A stretch of 34,790 bases of DNA from an uncultured Lachnospiraceae bacterium (GTDB lineage Bacteria; Bacillota; Clostridia; Lachnospirales; Lachnospiraceae), in assembly GCA_910586585.1 (NCBI GenBank), contig CAJUKA010000043.1:1-34790 (forward strand), read 5' to 3'. Position 1 is the first letter of the stretch. Every line of letters begins with the position of its first letter. The position numbers and the translations under genes are program-made. The notes under the pieces were generated by a model that had not been told where the DNA came from, ran no database searches, and saw only the letters and a program-made list of their open reading frames with translations. Positions 24,780 through 31,870 of this stretch are shown here, piece after piece.

Positions 24780-24828
24780 GGGGGAACAAAGTTCCCCCAT
24801 TGCATTAGAAATGCCAATGGCGGCATTT
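24780..24828. other. Two further hairpins next to the 28-bp repeat
   Basis: GGGGGAAC-AAA-GTTCCCCC spans 24780-24798. AAATGCC (24809-24815) pairs with GGCATTT (24822-24828). With the long stem-loop this makes three stacked structures in 140 bp without a gene. The rest of the 24665-24913 gap shows nothing else I can name. Confidence 0.65.
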
Positions 24829-24913
24829 TGAAAAAATCAAAATCGGGGATTGACAGGACGGGAAAAATAGCTTATTATTGACAATAAGAAATGGGTTTTC
24901 ACCGTACATCTTG

Positions 24914-25432
24914 TTACGGCTTGCTCGTTTCTTTTTTTACTGCCAAAATGTCATACAGATATTTTTTGCCGTTTTCAGCGTGGTTGATTAGAAGCCGGGC
25001 ATGGAAAATATTGTATCTGACGAGTACGTTTTCTTCATAGACCGGGAGGGCAAAACGGACATCATACCTGTACCAGCCGAATTTGGCATTTTTATTGTGT
25101 TTTTCCTTGCGGTTTTCCTCATAAGCCGGATTGGATGCTATCTGGATCAGCTCCGGTATTGCAGTGGCGGCATTTGCCTTAGCTTTCGCATTAGCCCCCA
25201 TAAGGCTTTTACGGCTCTCTGATTCCGTGTATTCTTCCGGAAGTTCATTTCCGATATAAATACGTTCTGCACTTTCTTCAATTTCGTAATAGTCACCGAC
25301 ATATCCCTCAAGATATTGTTTTACATCATCCCAGTCAATCTGCCGTTTGCCCTTGAAACGTATATCGTTAATCAAGGCCAGCTTTTTACCGTCAGCATCG
25401 GTTATGATATTTACATTCCTGTTTTCAATCAT
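24914..25432 (-). CDS. Unnamed mobile-element protein, third gene of the minus-strand module
   Basis: A 172-aa protein starting M-I-E-N-R-N-V-N-I-I-T-D-A-D-G-K-K. The ATG at 25432 was chosen because the open frame upstream only shadows the preceding gene. Segments I-N-D-I-R-F-K-G-K-R-x-I-D-W-D-D-V, A-N-A-K-A-K-A-N-A-A, K-F-G-W-Y-R-Y-D-V-R-F-A-L-P-V-Y and I-F-H-A-R-L-L-I-N-H are strongly protein-like, and I recall the same pattern in other Firmicutes mobile elements, without a known function. It overlaps the previous gene's 3' end by 8 bases, so the two are co-translated. Confidence 0.7.
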   Translation of the reverse strand: MIENRNVNIITDADGKKLALINDIRFKGKRQIDWDDVKQYLEGYVGDYYEIEESAERIYIGNELPEEYTESESRKSLMGANAKAKANAATAIPELIQIASNPAYEENRKEKHNKNAKFGWYRYDVRFALPVYEENVLVRYNIFHARLLINHAENGKKYLYDILAVKKETSKP

Positions 25433-26339
25433 CGTTTTTGTTCCCCTTTTTCTTTTCTCTTGATTTGTATACATTATATTGGTTTTTACATTGCGGACTG
25501 CAAAACTCATTTCCTTTTCTGCTTGCAATAAAAGCTTTTTTACAGTGCTTGCACATCCGCATATCGCTGTCCTTATCCGTGAGCATGAAGGAGAAACACA
25601 TCTGAACCATGATAAGTAGGGAATGGAAGTCCCATACAATGACGGGCGCATCCTTTTCAAGTGCGATCCGGTAAGTTGGGGCAATACCGCCGAAAGCGGA
25701 AATGCCCTGACGGTACAGGCTGCGGGTATCTTCGTCAAGCGAATCATAATCGAGGTAATAAAGGAAACTTGTCATAAACGTAAACGCAAGGTCAGTAAAC
25801 TCTTTCACAATCCAGTCGTACTTTTCGGCATATTCCTTCTGGAATCCCATCGTCACAGCCTGCGGCGCATTCCCCATAGCCATTGCGATTGCAATGCCCT
25901 CACGGTCAGTCACAGACCATCCCGATTCCACGCCTTTTTTTCTGAAATCCGGCTTATTAAAAGGATAGAAATAAGAAAGGTAATCCTCAGTGGAGAGGGA
26001 TTCTTCCTTTATAAAGTGGTTCTTGGGAAGATACACGGATTCATAGGTGATAAAATCCGCTGTTGTCGGCAGGGCGGTCATAAAGCCGAGGAAACCGTAC
26101 TTCCGCACAAAACCGAGGACAGATTCTTTCAGTTCTTCTTCCGGGACTTTGTGCATGGCGGCAAGTCCGACATTTACGGCATCCATAACGAGTTGTCCTG
26201 CTTTCTGCATGGGGCGGTACATTTCCGGCTTGGCATCTTTGGAAACGGTTATGTAAAGATTGTCATTATTATCTGTTTTATATTCGTAGTTGCTGTACCG
26301 AATCCACGGTGCGCTGGTATGTTCAAATAAATTCTTCAT
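25425..26339 (-). CDS. Protein with C-terminal zinc finger, second gene of the minus-strand module
   Basis: A 304-aa protein; the ATG at 26339 is used because GGAGC lies just upstream, rather than an ATG eight codons earlier. The N-terminal 250 residues form a helical, uncharacterised domain. The end has C-K-H-C-K-K-A-F followed by F-C-S-P-Q-C-K-N-Q-Y-N-V-Y-K-S-R, a four-cysteine finger of the kind seen in CGNR/DUF6076-like proteins that probably binds nucleic acid. It is preceded by a clear promoter and a hairpin-containing leader. I cannot assign a function. Confidence 0.72.
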   Translation of the reverse strand: MKNLFEHTSAPWIRYSNYEYKTDNNDNLYITVSKDAKPEMYRPMQKAGQLVMDAVNVGLAAMHKVPEEELKESVLGFVRKYGFLGFMTALPTTADFITYESVYLPKNHFIKEESLSTEDYLSYFYPFNKPDFRKKGVESGWSVTDREGIAIAMAMGNAPQAVTMGFQKEYAEKYDWIVKEFTDLAFTFMTSFLYYLDYDSLDEDTRSLYRQGISAFGGIAPTYRIALEKDAPVIVWDFHSLLIMVQMCFSFMLTDKDSDMRMCKHCKKAFIASRKGNEFCSPQCKNQYNVYKSREKKKGNKNDD

Positions 26340-26371
26340 AGAAAATCTGCTCCAATCCATCAATCTATCAT

Positions 26372-26392
26372 ATCATGAACTTCGTTCATGAT
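26372..26392 (-). other. Hairpin in the 5' leader of the zinc-finger gene
   Basis: ATCATGAAC (26372-26380) and GTTCATGAT (26384-26392) form a perfect 9-bp stem with a 3-nt loop. A second imperfect hairpin (GAG-GAGC-TT-GCTC-CTC type) lies upstream in the same leader, between the promoter at 26477-26505 and the start at 26339. This gives a structured leader of about 130 nt. Confidence 0.55.
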
Positions 26393-26476
26393 CGGCATTC
26401 GCCGTTCGTCAAGAGTGAGCAAGCTCCCTCTTTCCTCTCTTGCGCTCATTGCATCATCTGATGTAATACTTCCTAT

Positions 26477-26505
26477 ATTATAAGCAGTTACCTGTTATCG
26501 GTCAA
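26477..26505 (-). promoter_or_regulatory. Sigma-A type promoter driving the minus-strand pair
   Basis: On the minus strand, TTGACC (complement of 26500-26505) is separated by exactly 17 bp from TATAAT (complement of 26477-26482). This near-consensus promoter overlaps the last codons of the sigma-like gene and would transcribe the two following genes. Confidence 0.8.
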
Positions 26506-27142
26506 GCTGTCTGCTGTCCTTTTTCTTCCGCACGCCATTGTTTAAGAAATATTTTTCATCAATCGTCATCGGAAGGCTGTTCTCTTGTCTGTATGCGAGT
26601 ATGCCGCCATAAAGTTTCCGTATCTTTTTCAGTGCAGTCTCCCGAATGCCACGGATATTCCGGTCTGACTGTCCGATGTTCTCCGCATACTCCGCAGCAG
26701 AGTAATCATGCAGGAACAGATAATAGAGCATATTTTTGAGATGCGGTTTCAGGTCTTTTAATATTCTTGATAAATCCGCATCCGTGACAAGTTCATGTAG
26801 CGTTTCCGGGCAGTCAAATATGAGGTCAATGAAATCGCCTGCAAGCATGAGCCTTCTTAAAACCGTGTCATAGGAAGGCCTGTCAGAAAGATATGGTTCG
26901 TCTGTGCCCCATTCCAGAGGGACAACGGAGCGTCCTTTTTCATGATCCCTTTCCCTGCGTTCCCTGTTAGCATCCAGTTTATCCCACCATTTAATGACTT
27001 CCCTGAAATCCTCCTCTGTCCGTGCGCTTTCCTCGATACGCCGGAGGGCAAGCGCACGGGCTTCACGGTGGAGCATATCCCCGTCAGCTTCGGTTATTAA
27101 GTTTTGTTCCCTGAATGTCTGGAACTCAGCGTATTTCGGCAT
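26495..27142 (-). CDS. Sigma-factor-like HTH protein, first gene of the minus-strand module
   Basis: A 215-aa protein; ATG 27142 follows AAAGGA with short spacing. Its C-terminal part (L-K-P-H-L-K-N-M-L-Y-Y-L-F-L-H-D-Y-S-A-A-E-Y-A-E-N-I-G-Q-S...) resembles region 4 of sigma-70-like factors: a helical pair with the HTH E-Y-A-E-N-I-G-Q-S-D-R-N-I-R-G-I-R. Clear region 2 motifs are not visible, so it may be a transcription regulator rather than a true sigma factor. It faces away from the tnpW-recombinase operon. It may control the module downstream or the element. Confidence 0.65.
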   Translation of the reverse strand: MPKYAEFQTFREQNLITEADGDMLHREARALALRRIEESARTEEDFREVIKWWDKLDANRERRERDHEKGRSVVPLEWGTDEPYLSDRPSYDTVLRRLMLAGDFIDLIFDCPETLHELVTDADLSRILKDLKPHLKNMLYYLFLHDYSAAEYAENIGQSDRNIRGIRETALKKIRKLYGGILAYRQENSLPMTIDEKYFLNNGVRKKKDSRQLDR

Positions 27143-27379
27143 TTATAGTCAGTCCTTTGCAAAAAAATAAAATTTTGTAGCAGTTTTTTCAAAAACACTT
27201 CCGTTTTTATAGCCGTTTTTCTCCCATTAGTGAAAGATGTAATTCTTTTTATTTAAAAATTGGTTACAAGAAAGGAGAATGGGAATATGGGATACGGATA
27301 ACACAAAAATATGGTTACAAATAACGGAAGCATAAGAAACATTATAACGGCAGTGAGCCGGATGCGCAAGGGAGGATGC
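27143..27379. other. Divergent intergenic region with TGGTTACAA repeats
   Basis: This 237-bp gap separates the minus-strand module from the tnpW-recombinase genes. TGGTTACAA occurs at 27261-27269 and 27312-27320, each preceded by AAAAAT. It may contain regulator or recombinase sites. A possible weak minus-strand promoter (TTGAAA-N17-TATTTT) lies before the sigma-like gene. A four-codon ATG frame after AAGGAG at about 27287 is probably chance. Confidence 0.4.
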
Positions 27380-27625
27380 ATGGAAACAGTAAAAACGGAT
27401 AATGACAGGATGATGGAAACCAGCCCGCATGAGGCTGGATTTTTTTACAGAAGAATCGGAGGGACGCTTTTCAAGGTCAGGGTATATACGGGTTCGGGAT
27501 ACGCAGACACGCTGGATGAAAAAATTCCCCGCTTAATTTTGAATGAAATGGTGACAGGCACGGAAAGTTATGTTAAGATGGATTCACCACAGATGAGCCA
27601 GCCGCCGGAAAGGAGTTCGGAATGA
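27380..27625 (+). CDS. tnpW: TnpW family small protein
   Basis: An 81-aa protein with the TnpW pattern: R-R-I-G-G-T-L-F-K-V-R-V-Y followed by D-E-K-I-P-R-L-I-L-N-E. The start is ATG 27380 after AAGGGAGGATGC; the open frame extends 23 codons farther up without a ribosome binding site. It ends in an ATGA overlap with the recombinase start, so it is translationally coupled. A small protein in the same position precedes the recombinase of element 1. Function is unknown; an accessory role in recombination is inferred. Confidence 0.82.
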   Translation: METVKTDNDRMMETSPHEAGFFYRRIGGTLFKVRVYTGSGYADTLDEKIPRLILNEMVTGTESYVKMDSPQMSQPPERSSE

Positions 27626-29595
27626 ACAACAGGACGGCTGGTGACAACAGAATAACAGCTCTTTATGAGCGGCTCTCAAGGGACGATGATCTTGCGGGGG
27701 ACAGCAACAGCATAGTCAACCAGAAGAAAATGCTGGAAGACTACGCAAAAAATAACGGGTACACGAACACGGTGCATTTTACGGATGACGGATTTTCCGG
27801 CGGCAGTTTTGAAAGACCGGGATGGAAGCAGATGTTAAGCCGGATTGAAAACGGCGACATCGGCACAGTCATAGTAAAGGACATGAGCCGTGTGGGGAGG
27901 GATTACCTTCAGGTAGGATTTTATACCGAGGTATTCTTCCGTGAAAAGGGTGTCCGTTTTATTGCTGTTTCCAACGGTGTTGACAGTACCAACAACACCA
28001 GCAGTGAATTCGCCCCTTTTTTGAATATCATGAACGAATGGTATCTTCGTGACTGCAGCAGGAAGATCACCGCAGTTTTGCGGGCAAAGGGGAAAGAGGG
28101 AAAACCGATTACGAGCAATCCGCCATATGGCTATGTAAAAAGCCCTGATGACAAAAATCTTTGGATTGTCGATGATGAAGCTGCGGAGGTTGTGCGGAAG
28201 ATTTTCAGGCTGACAGTGGATGGCATGGGACCGTTCCAGATTGCCAAGCAGCTTACGGAAGAAAAGATTGAGAAACCATCATATTATCAGGCGACCAGAA
28301 ACAGGGGGAATTATAAAACTATGTGTAATTTTGAAACTCCTTATAACTGGACGGGCGGATCGGTTGCACGGATACTGGAAAGACCGGAATATATGGGAGA
28401 TACCGTAAATTTCCGCAGCCACAAGGAATCCTATAAGGACAAGAAAGCAGTCAAAAACAGCAGTGACGAGATTCTTGTTTTTCAGGATACCCATGAACCG
28501 ATTATAGACCGCAGGACTTGGTATATGGTGCAGGAATTAAGAAAAACTGTTCGAAGGTTTGATACCAGCGGGGAAGGGAGTATGCTGACCGGAAAGCTCT
28601 ATTGTGCAGACTGTGGTGGAAAAATGCACTACCGCAGGGGAACAACGAGGGCAGGCAGGGACTGGCGTGGGATTCCGAACGGGGAAGTCCAACACACATC
28701 CGCAGGCTTTAACTGTGGGACATATAACAGTGCCAGAAAGCAGAACAGAAAGGTGTGCTGTTCCCACTCCATCAAAGAGGACACGGTAAAGCAACTTATC
28801 CTTGAAACAATACAGTATGCCTTAAAAAGCGTCCGCATGGACGAGGCGGCATTTATAAAAAGTATGCGGAGCGCATCACAGGTCAGGGACAAAGGCGAGG
28901 TAAAAAAGCTGAAATCAGACCTTGTGAAAAAAGAGAAACGCTTTGCAGACCTTGACCTGCTGATTAAAAAGGTGTATGAGGACAACGCAATGGGAAAGCT
29001 GCCGGACAGGCGATACGAAATGCTTTCTTCCGATTATGAAAAGGAACAGCAGGAGATTGAGATTTCCATGAGAGAAATTCAGGAAAAACTCATGCAGTTT
29101 GAAGAAGATACGGACAGGACGGAAGAATTTTTGTTGCTTGTGCATAAATACACTGACATTCAGGAACTTACGCCTGCCATCGTCAATGAATTTGTGGACA
29201 AGGTTCTGGTACACAAAATAGAGAAAATGGATGGAGACCGTGTGCAGGAGATTGAGATTTTCTTAAATTATATCGGGAAGGTGGATCTTCCGGCGCAGGA
29301 ACTTTCGGAGGAAGAAATTGCAGAGGAAGAAAAGAAACGGAAACGCCGCCAGTACAGCAGGGAGTACCAAAAAGCATACCGCAAGAAGCACAGACCGGAA
29401 ATCCGGCAGCTGATTGAGGGTGCAAATGCCGCAGACAGGCAGAAACAGATAGAGGAAGCGAGGCAGTCAGCGGATGGACTTCTGCTTACAGACAGCACGG
29501 AGCAGGTTGCAGCCATAACAGCCGGGGAAAATAAAGTTATCGTAGACGGCAGCCTTCCGACGAAAGAAGAAGTGAAACGCAAGTATGGCAGATAA
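27622..29595 (+). CDS. TnpX-like large serine recombinase of element 2
   Basis: A 657-aa recombinase. The catalytic domain has Y15-E-R17-L-S19 (Ser19 the nucleophile), D-D-G-F-S-G-G-S-F-E-R-P and V-K-D-M-S-R-V-G-R-D-Y. The recombinase domain (P-P-Y-G-Y-V-K-S-P to about residue 300) is followed by a zinc ribbon beginning C-A-D-C-G-G-K-M and completed by later C residues near C-G-T-Y and V-C-C-S-H, then a long coiled coil and a basic C-terminal tail (K-K-R-K-R-R-Q-Y-S-R-E-Y). About 100 residues longer than the element 1 recombinase at its C-terminus and clearly divergent, so the two elements arrived separately. It appears intact. Confidence 0.93.
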   Translation: MNNRTAGDNRITALYERLSRDDDLAGDSNSIVNQKKMLEDYAKNNGYTNTVHFTDDGFSGGSFERPGWKQMLSRIENGDIGTVIVKDMSRVGRDYLQVGFYTEVFFREKGVRFIAVSNGVDSTNNTSSEFAPFLNIMNEWYLRDCSRKITAVLRAKGKEGKPITSNPPYGYVKSPDDKNLWIVDDEAAEVVRKIFRLTVDGMGPFQIAKQLTEEKIEKPSYYQATRNRGNYKTMCNFETPYNWTGGSVARILERPEYMGDTVNFRSHKESYKDKKAVKNSSDEILVFQDTHEPIIDRRTWYMVQELRKTVRRFDTSGEGSMLTGKLYCADCGGKMHYRRGTTRAGRDWRGIPNGEVQHTSAGFNCGTYNSARKQNRKVCCSHSIKEDTVKQLILETIQYALKSVRMDEAAFIKSMRSASQVRDKGEVKKLKSDLVKKEKRFADLDLLIKKVYEDNAMGKLPDRRYEMLSSDYEKEQQEIEISMREIQEKLMQFEEDTDRTEEFLLLVHKYTDIQELTPAIVNEFVDKVLVHKIEKMDGDRVQEIEIFLNYIGKVDLPAQELSEEEIAEEEKKRKRRQYSREYQKAYRKKHRPEIRQLIEGANAADRQKQIEEARQSADGLLLTDSTEQVAAITAGENKVIVDGSLPTKEEVKRKYGR

Positions 29596-29633
29596 TTTTA
29601 TTAAAAACAAACCATGAAAGAGAGGATTTTTAT

Positions 29634-30584
29634 ATGACAAAGATCAGGGATTACAACATGAACGGGACAATTATTTTAGGCGTGGATGCAGGCTATGGGA
29701 ACTATAAGACGGCAAGGTGCTGTTTCCCGACTTCCGTGAGCAGGAGCGACCAGCCGCCTATTTTTACAAGGAATTATTTGGAATATGAAGGCAGCTATTA
29801 CACCATAGGCGAGGGGCATAAGGATTTTGTGGCGGAAAAGAGCATGGATGACGATAATTATATCATTACCCTTGCCGCCATAGCAAAGGAACTGAACGCA
29901 AGAGGGCTGTCAACGGCAAAGATTCATCTTGCGGTGGGACTTCCGTTAAAATGGGTTCAGACACAGCGGGATTCGTTCCGGGAGTATATGATGCAGAACC
30001 GTCATGTAGATTATAAGTATGCGGGCAGGCGTTATTTGATTGACATTGTGGACTGTACGGTCATGCCACAGTGCTATGCAGCGATAGCGGAGAGCCTGCC
30101 GGATTTTAAGGGTATGCACATGGTAGCTGATATTGGGAATGGGACGATGAACGTGATGATACTCAATAATGGCAAGGCAAGCGAAAGCAAATCGTGGACA
30201 GTGCGGCTTGGCGTGGGCGAGTGTTTTAAGGTGATCCGTGACCACATCTTAGACAGAAAAGCGGAGGAACTTCCGATGGAAATTATTGAGAATTATCTGC
30301 GCTGCGGCGATACAAAAGTGGGCGGGGAATACCAGCAGCTCATGGAGGAAGCGGCAAAATCCTATGTGGATAAGATATTTGCAGAACTGAAAGCGCATGG
30401 TTACAATCCTAATCTTATGAAACTGTATGTCATGGGCGGTGGGGCGAAGGTTGTGGAGCTTGTGGGCAGTTATGACAGCGATAATGTTACTTTTAACCAT
30501 GATATACGGGCAAACGCCAAAGGCTACGAATATTTCTGTTATATGAAACTCCGCAGGCAGAAAGCAATGGCATCAGCCGGATAA
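29634..30584 (+). CDS. parM: ParM/StbA-like actin-type segregation ATPase
   Basis: A 316-aa actin-fold ATPase. Phosphate-1 motif D18-A-G-Y-G-N-Y-K-T, phosphate-2 motif D166-I-G-N-G-T-M-N and adenosine motif M267-G-G-G-A-K are all present. These proteins polymerise to move plasmids apart; in an integrated element they may stabilise the excised circular form. ATG 29634 follows AGAGAGGA. The gene is 38 bp after the recombinase and 13 bp before a small DNA-binding-like gene, forming a ParMR-type pair. Confidence 0.85.
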   Translation: MTKIRDYNMNGTIILGVDAGYGNYKTARCCFPTSVSRSDQPPIFTRNYLEYEGSYYTIGEGHKDFVAEKSMDDDNYIITLAAIAKELNARGLSTAKIHLAVGLPLKWVQTQRDSFREYMMQNRHVDYKYAGRRYLIDIVDCTVMPQCYAAIAESLPDFKGMHMVADIGNGTMNVMILNNGKASESKSWTVRLGVGECFKVIRDHILDRKAEELPMEIIENYLRCGDTKVGGEYQQLMEEAAKSYVDKIFAELKAHGYNPNLMKLYVMGGGAKVVELVGSYDSDNVTFNHDIRANAKGYEYFCYMKLRRQKAMASAG

Positions 30585-30597
30585 GGGGCGCATTTGA

Positions 30598-31119
30598 ATG
30601 AAAAACAAAAACCATAATATCCGCTTTAACATGGAAAAAGGGGACGAATGCAGGGCGTGGGAGCTTCTGCACTCCCCAAAGATACGGCAGATGTTCAAGT
30701 CGCAGAATAAATTTGTGATAGAGGCGGTCAATGATTATTATAACAGGCGCATGGCGGCAGAGTATGATCCCTATCTGGAAACACGGGAGAAAGAGGATGC
30801 TTTTGCAGAGCGTATCGTGGAAGCGGTTGAAAAGAAAGTAATGTCCAATCTCCCGGCGCTTTTTGGTATGTATATGGCACAGATGCAGCTTTTTCCTTTA
30901 TCCGTTCCTATGGGGGCTTATCAGGCGGCGCAGGGCGGCATGGTGTGCGGGCAGGAATCATTAAACGGCGCAGACAGTGGAAATGTGACGGGCGGCACAG
31001 TTTCTCCCGCTGCTACGAAAGCAACGATACGGAATGCGGGGAATATGCAGGAAGAAGCTGTATCAGAGAATGCCACAGAGCCGCCGGACAATGATTTGAT
31101 TGATTTTGACGCATTTTAA
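30598..31119 (+). CDS. ParR-like partner protein
   Basis: A 173-aa protein with the ATG at 30598. Its N-terminal 50 residues (N-I-R-F-N-M-E-K-G-D-E-C-R-A-W-E-L-L... F-V-I-E-A-V-N-D-Y-Y-N-R-R) have the strand-helix-helix pattern of ribbon-helix-helix ParR proteins. The middle is helical and the C-terminus is Ala/Asn-rich and disordered, ending in an acidic D-L-I-D-F-D-A-F tail of the kind by which ParR binds ParM filaments. It is paired with parM upstream. The ParR identity comes from layout and position rather than a strong motif. Confidence 0.65.
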   Translation: MKNKNHNIRFNMEKGDECRAWELLHSPKIRQMFKSQNKFVIEAVNDYYNRRMAAEYDPYLETREKEDAFAERIVEAVEKKVMSNLPALFGMYMAQMQLFPLSVPMGAYQAAQGGMVCGQESLNGADSGNVTGGTVSPAATKATIRNAGNMQEEAVSENATEPPDNDLIDFDAF

Positions 31120-31135
31120 TATATTTATAGGGCAG

Positions 31136-31171
31136 GGCTACGGTAATTAGGTTTACTGTAGCCTTATTTTT
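31136..31171 (+). terminator. Rho-independent terminator of the parM-parR-like operon
   Basis: GGCTACGGTAA (31136-31146) pairs with TTACTGTAGCC (31153-31163), 11 pairs with one wobble and a 6-nt loop, followed by TTATTTTT. Confidence 0.88.
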
Positions 31172-31204
31172 GCGGATTTTTTATATCAAAGTATAAATGT
31201 AGCC

Positions 31205-31409
31205 GTATTTTGAAAAAAGACTAACAAAAGGTAGCCGAAAGGCTACAAAACAAGGACAAGGGGCAGCCATTAAAGGCTGCATAATAAAGGGCGGGCATTC
31301 AAGCCCGCAAAATAAGGGCAGAAAGCAGCCGGAAGGCTGCAAATAAGGGTGCAAATGTAGCCGTCTGTTTTGAGACTGGAATACCAGTTTTCAGGCAGGC
31401 GGCTTTTTT
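31205..31409 (+). ncRNA. Candidate structured RNA: array of four hairpins plus terminator
   Basis: Four hairpins stand in a row: GTAGCC-GAAA-GGCTAC (31231-31246), GCAGCC-ATTAAA-GGCTGC (31263-31280), GCGGGC-ATTCAA-GCCCGC (31291-31308) and GCAGCC-GGAA-GGCTGC (31325-31340). Linkers of 10-16 nt are purine-rich and carry repeated AAGGG/TAAGGG words. A terminator at 31360-31409 closes the array. A near-repeat of AAATGTAGCCGT...TTTTGA brackets it (31195 and 31354). A possible promoter, TTGCGG-N16-TATAAA (31170-31197), precedes it. No ORF or ribosome binding site is present. It lies between the ParM/ParR-like operon and the relaxase gene. I know no named RNA family that fits; a protein-titrating RNA, a leader or a ParR-binding centromere are possibilities. 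Confidence 0.6.
31360..31409 (+). terminator. Strong two-part terminator ending the hairpin array
   Basis: GCCGTCTG (31360-31367) pairs with CAGGCGGC (31396-31403) with one wobble. Inside it an ACTGG/CCAGT stem closes loop AATA. TTTTTT follows at 31404-31409. It should stop transcripts before the relaxase leader. Confidence 0.85.
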
Positions 31410-31410
31410 A

Positions 31411-31870
31411 TGCCTGTAAAGAATCTGTTCCACGGACTGCTTCGGAGTGGTTCAGAGAGTGTCAGCAACTAATTTCCGGGGAGGGCGCAAGCTCTCCCCT
31501 AAGCCCTCGGCGTTTGAGAGCGAAATACACCCTACGCACAAACCTTCGGTTTATGCTCCGGGGATTTCGCCCTGCCGGGGGCAAATTCACGCAAGTGTGA
31601 ATTTATACAGTCCGAAAAAACCGGACTGTATTTATCCATGCCGCCCAGAGGACGGGCGCATAGATGGCGCTGCTGCTTACGGCTACATTTCAGGACAGAT
31701 GTGCAGCATTGCAGAGGGGACTTCACAAAACAAAGCCCCCTGCGGCTGTCAGAAAGCGACAGCCGTAGACTGCCCGGATACGGGCATCGGTTCACAGACA
31801 GCCGTCCTATAATGGCTGCTCACAAAAAATGCGGTGGCAGGTTATCCGCCAAAAGAAAGGAAAAGCGTTT
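31411..31870 (+). other. Relaxase leader region with hairpins; candidate oriT at 31478-31508
   Basis: This 460-bp gap has no convincing gene. GGGGAGGGC (31478-31486) pairs with GCTCTCCCC (31491-31499) around GCAA and is followed at once by TAAGCCCTC. This hairpin-then-TAAG-CCCTC layout resembles the nick regions of MobQ-type plasmids (RSF1010 class), whose relaxases belong to the MobA/MobL group encoded just downstream. More hairpins follow: AATTCAC/GTGAATT, ACAGTCCG/CGGACTGT, CGGCTGTC/GACAGCCG and GCCCG/CGGGC. The oriT call is inference. Confidence 0.45.

Noticed and set aside
24665..24913. IS or MITE bounded by the 28-bp inverted repeat
   Set aside because: The arms are only 24 nt apart, so nothing is carried between them, and no flanking target duplication is visible. 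It was kept only as a stem-loop.
25623..26330. 235-aa plus-strand ORF opposite the zinc-finger gene
   Set aside because: The minus-strand gene has a promoter, a ribosome binding site and a Cys finger; the plus frame has none of these.
31231..31340. CRISPR array
   Set aside because: The hairpin units are short, differ in stem and loop sequence, and are separated by linkers of only 10-16 nt rather than identical repeats with unique spacers of about 30 nt. No cas gene is present.
31370..31812. Short plus-strand ORFs in the relaxase leader (76 and 121 aa)
   Set aside because: They run across several hairpins and lack ribosome binding sites and family patterns. The region reads as structured non-coding DNA.
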